Below the pieces are notes generated by a model. It saw only the letters and a list, made by a program, of their open reading frames with translations. It did no database searches and had not been told where the DNA came from. Positions 1 through 7,795 of a DNA stretch of 64,000 bases are shown here, in pieces (the first letter of the stretch is position 1; each line of letters opens with the position of its first letter). The stretch is from an uncultured Oscillospiraceae bacterium (lineage in GTDB: Bacteria; Bacillota; Clostridia; Oscillospirales; Oscillospiraceae), in NCBI GenBank assembly GCA_934591635.1, contig CAKTPI010000001.1, positions 1 through 64,000 of the forward strand. The letters are read 5' to 3'. The position numbers and the translations under genes are program-made.

Positions 1-20
1 CCAACACAAAGACAAAAAGT

Positions 21-45
21 CTCGCCAATAGGCGGGGCTTTTTTT
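21..45 (+). terminator. Rho-independent terminator of an upstream gene
   Basis: Six-base-pair GC-rich hairpin (CTCGCC, AATA loop, GGCGGG) followed by a run of seven T. It closes a transcript that begins left of the window. Confidence 0.75.
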
Positions 46-59
46 AATGCCTTTTTGGT

Positions 60-470
60 GATATCTTTTGGGTGCCGTCCTCAGGATCTGTACGAATCCA
101 GCAGCTGCCCTGACCCGCCCGGTGACGCTTTTACGGTGGGGACATATGCGCCCCGTAGCGGGAGGTGCTGCTGGTGCGTTCCCGATTGAATCGTAGCTGC
201 GTAAAGCCGGCGCAAAGACCTTCCCTTTGGAGGAGGTACCCCGGCGAGCCGGGGTAGAAGAGGGCAACGGGATGCAGAAAGAGAATAACCTTAACACACC
301 CAGTTCCGTATCCTACCTGGGCCGGGAGACTTACAGCCTCTCTTACAGGCCGTGTACATAATAGTTTCCATTTTTGGGGTGACTAACAGATAGGCGGGCT
401 CCCTCGAGGGGACATCCATTTAAAGGAGCACTATCGGAAGTTCTATAAAATCGTATATTTCCCCAATTTA
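60..470 (+). ncRNA. Candidate structured non-coding RNA, family not recognised
   Basis: No credible ORF lies here, but the segment is dense in pairable arms. CCAGCAGC (98-105) pairs perfectly with GCTGCTGG (167-174). Inside that, CCCGC (114-118) pairs with GCGGG (158-162) around a further GGGG/CCCC hairpin. A second perfect hairpin, TACCCCGG-CGAG-CCGGGGTA, lies near 236-255. A CCCAG/CTGGG hairpin and a CCCTCGAGGG palindrome follow. A strong terminator ends the segment at 471-515, so an RNA of roughly 400 nt read on the plus strand is likely, although its 5' end and promoter are not clear. I checked by eye for hallmarks of RNase P RNA (GAGGAAAGTCC), tmRNA, SRP RNA and T-boxes and found none. 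6S RNA or an uncharacterised family remain possible. Confidence 0.5.
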
Positions 471-515
471 AACCCCATGGCTGTTTAACGATCAGGAACA
501 ACCATGGGGTTTTTC
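471..515 (+). terminator. Strong terminator closing the 60-470 transcript
   Basis: AACCCCATGG (471-480) pairs with CCATGGGGTT (502-511), extended by TGTT/AACA across one mismatch, then TTTT. It separates the RNA segment from the convergent regulator gene. Confidence 0.85.
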
Positions 516-590
516 GTCAAAAATTTACTGCGTTAAAAAGGAAGCAGGGATGAGCCCCCAATTTTGTTGGATTGGACAGGTACCGCTTCC

Positions 591-902
591 TTATTTTTGC
601 AAAAGTCGGCGTATTACATTGAGAGCTAATTCCAGGTCGGATTCATCCAGCTGCTCCAAGAGCGCAATGACATCGCCGGAAAGCTTGGGGTTCTCTGCTT
701 TGATGTTGAAAAAATCAGCGGGTGAAATGTCGAAATATTCACAGATAGAGAAAAACTCTTTCAACGGCGGCAGCGCTTTCCCGGAAGAAATATTATAGAC
801 ATACCCCCGGCTGTGCCCCAAATCATAGCTCATTTGATACTCGGAAACGCCTTTTTTCAGCCGGAGCTGCGTAATCCGCTCCCGCACAAAATCTTCATAC
901 AT
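591..902 (-). CDS. XRE-family HTH transcriptional regulator
   Basis: 103-residue protein with a Cro/C1-type helix-turn-helix over about residues 5-63 (RERITQLRLKKGVSEYQMSY through the second helix of the DNA-binding unit), then an acidic, leucine-rich tail that could dimerise. The ATG at 902 is chosen because GAGG lies eight bases upstream; a longer reading to 1004 would run through AT-rich promoter DNA. The gene is transcribed away from the 1124-5053 cluster, and its upstream region overlaps the promoter proposed at 973-1001. That arrangement suggests it represses itself and the divergent cluster; this is inference. A tyrosine-rich recognition region and the small size fit phage- or island-type regulators. 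Confidence 0.85.
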   Translation of the reverse strand: MYEDFVRERITQLRLKKGVSEYQMSYDLGHSRGYVYNISSGKALPPLKEFFSICEYFDISPADFFNIKAENPKLSGDVIALLEQLDESDLELALNVIRRLLQK

Positions 903-972
903 TTCATTCACCTCAGGGATAATGATAACCTTTCGATTTTTAGAAATAGTATAAGAATATTTGCTGTTGCTA

Positions 973-1001
973 TTGAATAAACTAAAAATATATGTTATTA
1001 T
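973..1001 (+). promoter_or_regulatory. Sigma-A promoter for the 1124-5053 cluster
   Basis: TTGAAT (973-978), 17-bp AT-rich spacer, TATTAT (996-1001). It lies back-to-back with the upstream region of the XRE regulator, so one operator could control both directions. Confidence 0.55.
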
Positions 1002-1123
1002 CATAAATGGGACGAAGAATATAGGACGTTATTCGACCATAACAAATAAAAGGAGGGACGCTAATAGAGAGCTTGTTGCACGGCAGTAAATGAAGGCTTT
1101 ACAAAATGAAAGGGGAAACAGAA

Positions 1124-1279
1124 ATGGAAGGAATTATTGTTGTACTAATTTACAGTTTGGTATGCGGTTTCGTCAGCAAGACGATTAACAACAACCGCGG
1201 CAGGGACGGCGGATTCTGGTGGGGCTTCTTCCTGGGCGTTATCGGAATCATTGTGGTTGCGGTCAGACCCAAGGACTGA
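1124..1279 (+). CDS. Small hydrophobic membrane protein (51 aa)
   Basis: Starts at the ATG 1124 behind an AGGGG ribosome binding site and ends with TGA at 1277-1279. The protein has an N-terminal hydrophobic stretch (MEGIIVVLIYSLVCGFVS), a short polar Asn/Arg loop, and a second hydrophobic stretch containing GGFWWGFFLGVIGIIVV before a charged tail (RPKD). The predicted topology is two membrane passes. Short proteins with the GFxxGFFLGxIG pattern are common in Firmicutes and are usually uncharacterised; I cannot assign a function. It is the first gene of the cluster behind the divergent XRE regulator. Confidence 0.75.
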   Translation: MEGIIVVLIYSLVCGFVSKTINNNRGRDGGFWWGFFLGVIGIIVVAVRPKD

Positions 1280-1300
1280 ACGGGACTGGGGGAAGCAAGG

Positions 1301-1495
1301 GTGAAGAAGATTTCAGCAATCTTGTTGGCAATATCGTTGTGTGCAGTTCTGTGCTCCTGCGAAAGCCAACATGATAAGGTAAACCGGCAGTTTGACGAAG
1401 CTTATGCGGCCTATGAGGAGCAAAAGCTCAAAGTGGATATTTTGCAAACAAAACTTGACATATTGAATTTAATTATCGATTCGGCGGGGAAATAA
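1301..1495 (+). CDS. Small lipoprotein with coiled-coil region (64 aa)
   Basis: GTG start at 1301, 21 bases after the preceding stop. The N-terminus is a lipoprotein signal (MKKISAILLAISLCAVLCSC) with lipobox LCSC, so the mature protein is probably anchored to the outer face of the membrane. The remaining 40 residues are charged and helical, with a heptad-like pattern (Q..FDEAYAAYEEQKLKVDILQ), suggesting a short coiled coil. No family is recognised. Location suggests co-expression with its membrane-protein neighbours. Confidence 0.7.
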   Translation: MKKISAILLAISLCAVLCSCESQHDKVNRQFDEAYAAYEEQKLKVDILQTKLDILNLIIDSAGK

Positions 1496-1564
1496 TATCA
1501 ATTACAAAATGTCGGAAATATCCCAATTATATCTTGATTTCACAAAAAGGGAGAGAAACAGGTT

Positions 1565-1771
1565 ATGGCTCAGGATTTATCGTACAGAATTTGCCCCAAA
1601 TGCTACAGGGGAAATCTGATTCCGGTTGGGGAACGCACAGGCGGTTTCAGCGGCGGCAAGGCAGTATTGGGTGCAGCTTTGGTCGGCCCTGTTGGGTTAG
1701 CAGCGGGTGCCTTGGGGAAGAAAAGGAAGACCTACCAATGCAATCACTGCGGTTACACCATCGAAAAATGA
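1565..1771 (+). CDS. Zinc-ribbon protein with glycine-rich hydrophobic core
   Basis: 68 residues. CPKC near residue 10 and CNHC near residue 58 form a split zinc ribbon. Between them lies a glycine/alanine-rich hydrophobic segment (GGKAVLGAALVGPVGLAAGA) that could insert in or lie on a membrane. This layout (CxxC, GGFSGGKA, hydrophobic stretch, KKxxYxCxxCG) recurs in small Firmicutes proteins of unknown role. The ATG at 1565 lies behind a GGGAGAG ribosome binding site. It immediately precedes the 442-residue coiled-coil gene and is probably cotranscribed with it. Confidence 0.75.
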   Translation: MAQDLSYRICPKCYRGNLIPVGERTGGFSGGKAVLGAALVGPVGLAAGALGKKRKTYQCNHCGYTIEK

Positions 1772-1781
1772 GGTGCGGAAT

Positions 1782-3110
1782 ATGAAGCTCGACCCAGAGG
1801 AAGTCCGCCGGAAGGCCCGTACCGCTCGTGAGAATTGTTTGAAGGCTTCTAAGGGTGAGGAATACATAGAGGCGCAGACCGCGTTAGCCAAAGAGCAATA
1901 TGGCAAGTTATTGGAACTTTGCCCCAATGATATAGAAGCGAAGATATATTGTGCTTACTATGAGGCGAATGACCAATTGAATGTATTTTTTCCAGCCAGA
2001 CACGAGGCTGCCGCCAAGAAAATGGCGGAGGCGCTGGATATATTTGTACAGGATTTGAAAACCGGTTCCCTTTCTGCGAGGGAAGAGGAGGCCTTGATTG
2101 AGGATATTGCCCCACGGGTTGCGGTGCTTGCAAAGACTTATAATCAAAAAGGAGTTGAGCTGCTTCTTGCCGTCTTTCGTATACAATGTGCCGTTCAGGA
2201 TGAAGGCATGGTAACGAGCATTTTGAATATTGAAAAGGAATTTACGTTCAACACCGCGTTGATTACTCATATGGTCGTCCGATTTTTGGACTGTCCATCT
2301 GTTCTAAAGAGTACAGCTATCCGCGCTTCTATTATGGTCGCTTGTCAAGAAGGTCTTGAACTGTTGGTGGAATCTCCCTGCCTTGCTTTGGCAAATCGTT
2401 TTGAAAGGAATAACCGAACGCTTGACATATTGCTGAACGCGATGAAGGCTATTGACCCTAACGGTTATCATTACATCCCGTTGCCTAAACACAATTGGTG
2501 TGATGATGCACCCATTAACATCCCCCAATTTATGGAGGAAAACTTTGAAGTTTCTCAGATTAAGCAAAAAATCAAACAACACAACGCAAAGGTGCGTGTG
2601 CGGGAACGGGATGCTTCACGAAAAATCAACAGGGAAAAGACCAAGAAATACTGGGAAGAGCACCCCGGCCGCCCTAAGGAACTGAATGACGAGATGGAAA
2701 AAGTTCGTCAGACCATCCGGCAAAATGAATCCAAAATCGAGGAACTGAATCAGCAATGTACAGCTGCAGTGGCTGAATGTGACGATGAGCCGATTCCTGC
2801 CAGTGAGGAAAAGGAAAAACTCCGACAGCAGCTCAACGCCCTGGAGGCGCAGCAAGCCACGCTGGGCTTTTTCCAGTTTTCTGCGAAAAAACAGGTCAAA
2901 AATGATTTGCTGGAAGCTCAGGCAGCATATGATCAGGCCCTAGAGGATGAGTTTATGCAGGAAAAGCAGAAAAAAGAAAAGAAACGCCGCATAGTAGAAG
3001 GGTATCAGCAGAAAGTTGAGCAAATCGAGGAAGATAATGAAAACCTCAACAAAAGATTCAACTCGCTGCGCAAGGAGTTGGACAACCCCCTGGGACTGAA
3101 CCCTATGTGA
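1782..3110 (+). CDS. TPR-like / coiled-coil protein of unknown function (442 aa)
   Basis: The ATG at 1782 is preceded by GAGGTG and lies 10 bases after the zinc-ribbon stop; an upstream in-frame ATG at 1707 would overlap that gene. Residues 1-110 are helical and resemble one or two TPR units (YGKLLELCPNDIEAKIYCAY). The middle is helical and soluble. From about residue 270 to the end the protein is a long charged coiled coil rich in Glu, Lys and Gln, broken by a short Pro/Glu linker. There is no signal peptide or membrane span, so it is probably cytoplasmic. The link to a zinc-ribbon protein suggests a scaffold or adaptor role, which is inference. Confidence 0.8.
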   Translation: MKLDPEEVRRKARTARENCLKASKGEEYIEAQTALAKEQYGKLLELCPNDIEAKIYCAYYEANDQLNVFFPARHEAAAKKMAEALDIFVQDLKTGSLSAREEEALIEDIAPRVAVLAKTYNQKGVELLLAVFRIQCAVQDEGMVTSILNIEKEFTFNTALITHMVVRFLDCPSVLKSTAIRASIMVACQEGLELLVESPCLALANRFERNNRTLDILLNAMKAIDPNGYHYIPLPKHNWCDDAPINIPQFMEENFEVSQIKQKIKQHNAKVRVRERDASRKINREKTKKYWEEHPGRPKELNDEMEKVRQTIRQNESKIEELNQQCTAAVAECDDEPIPASEEKEKLRQQLNALEAQQATLGFFQFSAKKQVKNDLLEAQAAYDQALEDEFMQEKQKKEKKRRIVEGYQQKVEQIEEDNENLNKRFNSLRKELDNPLGLNPM

Positions 3111-3126
3111 AGAAAGAGGAGTGAAC

Positions 3127-3594
3127 ATGAAAAAACCGCATATCTTTGGTTTGCTTGCGGCAATTGCGTTGATTATTTTCAGCATTGCATTTCCTGTCCC
3201 GGAAAAGCACATTGATGTGAGCAGCAACTACAGCGCCTACCAATCTTCGTGGAAAGAGAATACCGGTGCCGAATATGTGGGCGGCGATGCCTACAACTAT
3301 CAAATGGAGGCTACTCTAAAGGCGGGCTACATGAGCGGTGTTCTGGCGATGAAGTCCATCACGTTTGTTGGCGGATTGCTGCTGTTTTTCCTCACGCTGT
3401 ATTTTGACGCCGCTTGTTCTTTAACGGAATACCAAAATTCTAAAATCGACGAGATTAGCAGGGCGATGCAGCGGAATGAGGACTCCATGAAGGCGCTTTC
3501 CGGGGAGATGAGCAAGCAGACATCGTGTTTGCATGAGATTTCAAGCACGGCGGAAAAATATGCTTCACCGAATAACGAGGAAATAAGCCGATAA
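3127..3594 (+). CDS. Two-pass membrane protein with cytoplasmic coiled coil
   Basis: 155 residues. The ATG at 3127 is chosen because AGGAG sits five bases before it; a GTG at 3121 would overlap the ribosome binding site. There is an N-terminal hydrophobic helix (residues 5-23), an extracytoplasmic loop with Tyr/Asn-rich sequence including GGDAYNYQMEATL, a second hydrophobic helix (about residues 72-92, ITFVGGLLLFFLTLYF), then a charged helical tail. The GGDAYNY-containing loop recurs in uncharacterised Firmicutes membrane proteins. It lies 16 bases after the coiled-coil gene, so it is part of the same transcript. Confidence 0.75.
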   Translation: MKKPHIFGLLAAIALIIFSIAFPVPEKHIDVSSNYSAYQSSWKENTGAEYVGGDAYNYQMEATLKAGYMSGVLAMKSITFVGGLLLFFLTLYFDAACSLTEYQNSKIDEISRAMQRNEDSMKALSGEMSKQTSCLHEISSTAEKYASPNNEEISR

Positions 3595-3631
3595 AATGCA
3601 GCATGGACAAATGAAATGAGGGGAATTTATC

Positions 3632-5053
3632 GTGAAAAAAGTAATCGCGCTTTGTTTGGTTATCGTGATTTGCCTGTCGCCTGTTGCCTATGGAGCGTCT
3701 GTGCAGGAAGAACAGGCAGTTGAGACGGCTTCGGAATACCAAAAGTTGCATCTGGAAGAAAAGGCAGAGCTTGGATTTGTCTCTTTGGAGTTCTCATCGG
3801 CTGCGCTGACCTACAGCGTAGGGGGAAGTGGTTTTTCTTCGATGGCTGGTGATGGGAAGCGGTTTTTCAGCCTGGTAGGCGTTGCAGAAAACACAGGCAG
3901 TAAGCCGCTGTCAATTGAAAATGTATGCGCAGAAATGATATTTAACGGACAGTATACCTATTCTGCCAGAGGCATCATGATTGACAGTATGCGCTACCCG
4001 GCTTCTCTGGATCCGCTGGTGAAAAATGGCTTTTGGATTGGTGCGGAAATTCCGGAAGCGCTGATTGACAAGATTGAAACCTGTGTTGTGCGCTTCTCAC
4101 TCAATGAGGATTGTGCAACTGCTCCTCGGACGGTTGACGCAGGTGCCTATCTGTATCAGGTTGACCTTGACGAAAAAGCCTGTGACCTCGCGTTGGATGC
4201 AAGTTCGCCTAATCTATTTTTTGACGAATGTCCGGTTTTGCCCACACCGGAAAACTTTGAACCGGTATTCCAATCCTCCTCTGGTTCATCTTCGTTTAAT
4301 GGGAAAGTATCGTCCATCCGCTATTCTTACAGTGTCTTGTTTGGAAGAAACGATGATTTGAATGAATGCTTTGATGATTACCTTGCACGCCTTCAGACGT
4401 TTGGGTTTACAGTGAAAGCCAGTGGAGGAAGCAGCGATGTGTATGCGGGGTCAACAAAACTGGCAACTGCGGAGGTCAAGAATCGCTCCATCCAATTTGA
4501 TATTGTACCCGGAAATGAAAAGCTGGACGCTTCCGTCCTTGGAATCGTAGAAAACCAGACAGAAGAAAAAGCACAGACACTGGAAATCGGGGATAAAATC
4601 GAGCTGGATTACTGTACACTGACACTGGATGATGCTGGAATTGACAAGGAGATACGTACAGGCAGCTCTCAATACGGTACTTACTTTTACCGGGAATCTG
4701 AAAATGGCAATCCGTTCTATTACATCCACGGCACTTTCAAGAATACGGGAAACAAGCCGGTTGACATCCGACACATTGCCGTCCAATTTTGCTTTGATAA
4801 TGAATACAATTACCGCGGGGAGGTTGACGGTGTAAGCAATGGATACACGGATTTTATTACGGATGTTGCACCGCTTTCGACCGTGGAGTATTATATCTAC
4901 ACCGCGGTTCCTCAAGAGCTGTTGGATAAATTTACTGCATGCCAAATTCAAATGGGTTTTACAGAGAATTTCAATCATTTGGTTTCGGATGGAAACAACC
5001 TCCCTCTTTTCAGGTATTGTGATGACATTGTGACCGTCGAGACAGGAAAATAA
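3632..5053 (+). CDS. Secreted protein with two DUF4352-like beta domains
   Basis: GTG start at 3632 behind GAGGGG. A signal peptide (MKKVIALCLVIVICLSPVAYGA) is followed by 450 residues with two related halves. About residues 45-180 contain VGVAENTGSKPLSIENV, and about residues 300-455 contain IHGTFKNTGNKPVDIRHIAV. Both halves continue with a Tyr-containing strand and an 'ALIDKIETC'/'ELLDKFTAC' segment, so they look like an internal duplication of an immunoglobulin-like DUF4352-type fold. A region of about 100 residues with a DLNECFDDYLARLQTFGF motif lies between them. It is probably released or cell-wall associated and ends the AT-richer cluster. The function is unknown. Confidence 0.8.
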   Translation: MKKVIALCLVIVICLSPVAYGASVQEEQAVETASEYQKLHLEEKAELGFVSLEFSSAALTYSVGGSGFSSMAGDGKRFFSLVGVAENTGSKPLSIENVCAEMIFNGQYTYSARGIMIDSMRYPASLDPLVKNGFWIGAEIPEALIDKIETCVVRFSLNEDCATAPRTVDAGAYLYQVDLDEKACDLALDASSPNLFFDECPVLPTPENFEPVFQSSSGSSSFNGKVSSIRYSYSVLFGRNDDLNECFDDYLARLQTFGFTVKASGGSSDVYAGSTKLATAEVKNRSIQFDIVPGNEKLDASVLGIVENQTEEKAQTLEIGDKIELDYCTLTLDDAGIDKEIRTGSSQYGTYFYRESENGNPFYYIHGTFKNTGNKPVDIRHIAVQFCFDNEYNYRGEVDGVSNGYTDFITDVAPLSTVEYYIYTAVPQELLDKFTACQIQMGFTENFNHLVSDGNNLPLFRYCDDIVTVETGK

Positions 5054-5060
5054 CAACCAA

Positions 5061-5099
5061 AGGGACAGGGTATCTTAAAATGATATACCCTGTCCTTTT
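5061..5099 (+). terminator. Terminator of the 1124-5053 cluster
   Basis: Perfect 11-bp stem GGACAGGGTAT (5063-5073) / ATACCCTGTCC (5085-5095) followed by TTTTG. Confidence 0.85.
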
Positions 5100-5177
5100 G
5101 TAGCGTTTTATTCACGGAATCGCTCTGGTGCGGAAACGGGTGTGTGTTTATTTGGGCGTTTCCTAAAATCCAGGGGT

Positions 5178-5198
5178 GGGGCGGCTGGTAGCCGTCCC
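5178..5198. repeat. Stem-loop with GGCTGGTAG core, also seen at 52520
   Basis: GGGGCGGCT-ggt-AGCCGTCCC forms a 9-bp hairpin between the cluster terminator and the next promoter. The loop and inner stem (CGGCTGGTAGCCG) closely match the hairpin at 52520-52538, suggesting a dispersed intergenic element. The rest of 5100-5210 shows nothing else. Confidence 0.4.
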
Positions 5199-5210
5199 CC
5201 AAATTGGATA

Positions 5211-5239
5211 TTGTTGCCTGCGGGGAATTGTGCTATAAT
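5211..5239 (+). promoter_or_regulatory. Sigma-A promoter of the LuxR/MalT-type regulator
   Basis: TTGTTG (5211-5216), 17-bp spacer, perfect TATAAT (5234-5239). The transcript would have a leader of about 70 nt. Confidence 0.65.
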
Positions 5240-5317
5240 ATTCTTATACTACATGTATAAAGACAACGGCTGGGACAAGGGTCTGCCGGATTCAGCCGAT
5301 TCCAAAGGAGACAGAAC

Positions 5318-7678
5318 GTGAACGGTCAGATACACTTTGCGAGGGAAGCGGTGCGGAAGCTGCGGGATGCAGCTGAACGAAATAGGAGCGTATATCTCTA
5401 CGGTGCCACCGGGTTTGGGAAAACGAGTACCGTTGAAAGCGTATTTGACCGTTCTTCCTCGGTTTGGGTGGACTGCACAGATGCGGCGGATCGCCTGATG
5501 CAGGCACTGTCTGTGTGCAGTACTGCCAGTTATATTATCCTGGATAATCTGCATTGTGTGAAGGATACGGTATTACAGCGGAAAATTATTAATATGGCAA
5601 GCAAAGAAGGCTACCGCATGGTGCTCATTGGGCGGGCGCCGCTTCCAACCTGGCTCTCGGTGCTTGCGCTGCAGTCGCAATTGGTCATTATCCCGGAAGA
5701 GGATCTGCACGTTACTTATAACGAACTGGTGGAGCTGTGCGCTTCCATGGGGCTGCGGCTGAAGCCCCAGCGCGTGCAGGAGCTGCTGGAGATCAACGAA
5801 GGAAATATCATGGCGCTTGGCCTTTTTCTCCGCCGGATCCGTCAGGGGGAAGCGGATGGAAAAGCGCTGGAAGAGGAAATGCGCAAGGGCTTCAAGGCTT
5901 ATCTGGAGGAGGAGATTATCAGCCGGTGGAGCAGTGACCTCCAGGAATTCTTGGTGCAGCTTTGCGTGGTGGATGCCTTCACCCTGCCAATGGCGGAGTA
6001 CATCACAGGCAGTGACAGCTGCGCGCTGCTCCTGAGCCGCGCGGAAGCGGTGGGGAACATTATTTCCTGCACCGATGGCCTGTGGCGCATTCGGCCGATT
6101 TTGCTGGAGACGCTGCGGGAGCGTGCCATCCGGCAGTTGGGGCACAATAAGTACAATCAGCTGCTGTACCGTGCTGGAGAATATCAGGAGCTACAGGGCC
6201 ATACAGTGCAGGCGCTGGCAATTTATCAGCAATGCGAGCGGGAGGACCGTATCCGCACCCTTATGGTTCAGGAGGCCCGGAAGCATCTGGGCGTAGGTAA
6301 TTATTGGGCTCTGCGGAATTACTACCAGGCACTGCCGGAGGCGGATATTGAGCAGGAGCCGGTGCTCATGGCGGCGGTAAGTGTTCTCTATTCTGTGCTT
6401 ATGAATGAGGAAAAGAGTGAATACTGGTACACCCGCCTGAAGCAATACGCCGGGACGGCCAAAGGGACGGCTCGCAACGAGGCCGTGGGGGAGATTGCCT
6501 ATCTGGACGTGGTGCTTCCCCACAGAGGCACCGGTAACATGGTGAGCATCTTAAAATCCATTCCCGGATTGATGCGCAGCAGCGGGGATGTGCTCCGCCC
6601 CGTCTCCTTGACCAACAACCAGCCCAGTCTTATGAACGGCGGCAAGGACTTCTGCGAATGGAGCAAGACGGACATTTTCCTGGCAAACACCCTGGGACCT
6701 ATCGTGGAGAGGATTCTGGGCAAGACCGGTGTGGGGCTGGTGCAGACCGCTTTGGGCGAGAGCGCCTATGAGAAGGGGGCAGACAGCCTTCGGGTGATGG
6801 CGTACCTGACCCAGGGGCAGAACCAGAGCGAAAACAATGGCATCGTGGAAATGACCTGGGTAGCCATCGCCCTCCAGGCAAAGTTAGCCTTGTGTGCCGG
6901 GGATATGGAGTATGCCCAAAGGCTGACAAGCGGAATGCTCCGGGGTATCGACCCGGAACACCAGCACCGGCTGTATGATGCCGTGACAGCCTTTTCCTGC
7001 TGGCTGAGCCTGTACCGCAACGAAACGGGTAACATCCTCCGGTGGATGGAAACGGCGCCGGACGAGACGGTGGAGTTCTGTACTTTGAATCGCTATCTGT
7101 ACATGGTGAAAATACTCTGCTATATTGCTCTGGGCAAACACACTGATGCCCTGGTGCTGATTTCCCGGATGCTGGACTATGCGGACTATGCCCAGCGCAC
7201 CTATATCTGCCTGGAATGCGGGCTGCTGCGGACTGTCATTCTGCGGCGGATGGGCAGTGACTGGAAGGAAGAATTTCTGCAAACTCTGAATGCCATCAGT
7301 CAGTACCGCTTTGTCCCCATCATCAGCGAGAAGGGAGCGGCGATTCTGCCCCTGCTGACGGAGGTCAAGGCCGCCTTCTGCCAGCGTTGTCCCGGTGCCG
7401 CGGGCTGGTTCAACCAGGTGTTGGACAAGACCACCCACATGGCGCGGCTCTATCCCAACTATCTCAAGGGCACGGGCATCGATATTTCTGCCTTTTCCGA
7501 CACGGCCTTGGAGGTCTTGCGGATGCAGGCAGCAGGCTATACCACCAAGGAAATTGCGGCGCACCTGCATATCACCCAGCGGACGGTGAAATACCACGCC
7601 TCTGAAAATTACCGGAAATTGGATGCCCGGAATTTGGTGGATGCGGTGCAGATCGCGCAAACGCTGCACATTCTCTGA
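5318..7678 (+). CDS. MalT/LuxR-type ATP-binding transcriptional regulator
   Basis: 786-residue regulator of the large LuxR (LAL/MalT-like) class. It starts at GTG 5318 behind AGGAG. The N-terminus holds a P-loop (GATGFGKT, residues 29-36) and an STAND-type ATPase region with ILDNLH as the likely Walker B. The middle (about 280-700) is helical and TPR-like, as expected for an inducer-sensing arm. The C-terminus (about 725-786) is a LuxR helix-turn-helix with TTKEIAAHLHITQRTVKYH. Such proteins switch on transcription when ATP and a small ligand are bound. The gene directly downstream (7796) has a lux-box-like palindrome over its promoter and is the obvious candidate target. The ligand cannot be inferred. 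Confidence 0.9.
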   Translation: MNGQIHFAREAVRKLRDAAERNRSVYLYGATGFGKTSTVESVFDRSSSVWVDCTDAADRLMQALSVCSTASYIILDNLHCVKDTVLQRKIINMASKEGYRMVLIGRAPLPTWLSVLALQSQLVIIPEEDLHVTYNELVELCASMGLRLKPQRVQELLEINEGNIMALGLFLRRIRQGEADGKALEEEMRKGFKAYLEEEIISRWSSDLQEFLVQLCVVDAFTLPMAEYITGSDSCALLLSRAEAVGNIISCTDGLWRIRPILLETLRERAIRQLGHNKYNQLLYRAGEYQELQGHTVQALAIYQQCEREDRIRTLMVQEARKHLGVGNYWALRNYYQALPEADIEQEPVLMAAVSVLYSVLMNEEKSEYWYTRLKQYAGTAKGTARNEAVGEIAYLDVVLPHRGTGNMVSILKSIPGLMRSSGDVLRPVSLTNNQPSLMNGGKDFCEWSKTDIFLANTLGPIVERILGKTGVGLVQTALGESAYEKGADSLRVMAYLTQGQNQSENNGIVEMTWVAIALQAKLALCAGDMEYAQRLTSGMLRGIDPEHQHRLYDAVTAFSCWLSLYRNETGNILRWMETAPDETVEFCTLNRYLYMVKILCYIALGKHTDALVLISRMLDYADYAQRTYICLECGLLRTVILRRMGSDWKEEFLQTLNAISQYRFVPIISEKGAAILPLLTEVKAAFCQRCPGAAGWFNQVLDKTTHMARLYPNYLKGTGIDISAFSDTALEVLRMQAAGYTTKEIAAHLHITQRTVKYHASENYRKLDARNLVDAVQIAQTLHIL

Positions 7679-7683
7679 CAAAG

Positions 7684-7701
7684 ACTGTACTGCGGTACAG
7701 T
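7684..7701. promoter_or_regulatory. Lux-box-like palindrome, candidate operator
   Basis: Perfect inverted repeat ACTGTAC-TGCG-GTACAGT immediately upstream of, and touching, the -35 box of the 7796 promoter. The CTGTA...TACAG half-sites match the core of the classical lux box. It lies six bases after the stop of a LuxR-HTH regulator gene. A terminator is unlikely because no T-run follows the repeat. Confidence 0.55.
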
Positions 7702-7729
7702 TGCAGGATATTCTCACCTGTGTTATGAT
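7701..7729 (+). promoter_or_regulatory. Sigma-A promoter of the secreted protein at 7796
   Basis: TTGCAG (7701-7706), 17-bp spacer, TATGAT (7724-7729). The palindrome at 7684-7701 overlaps the first base of the -35 box, a position suited to an activator contacting RNA polymerase. Confidence 0.65.
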
Positions 7730-7795
7730 CTTGCTGCTGTCAGACGAATTGCCATTTGGCAAAGGACTGCTGCAACACAAAAAGGAGGATATATT

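Noticed and set aside
300-345. GCCGGGAGACTTACAGCC resembling a cobalamin-riboswitch B12 box
   Set aside because: The rest of the cobalamin core (paired GGTG...CC and the CCCGCCACTG element) is not found, and no cobalamin or transporter gene follows.
550-798. Plus-strand ORF of 82 codons
   Set aside because: It is antisense to the XRE regulator, has Ser/Arg-rich shadow-type sequence and no family.
7684-7701. The palindrome after the LuxR-type gene read as its terminator
   Set aside because: No T-run follows and it overlaps the -35 box of the next gene; an operator is the better reading, though not proven.
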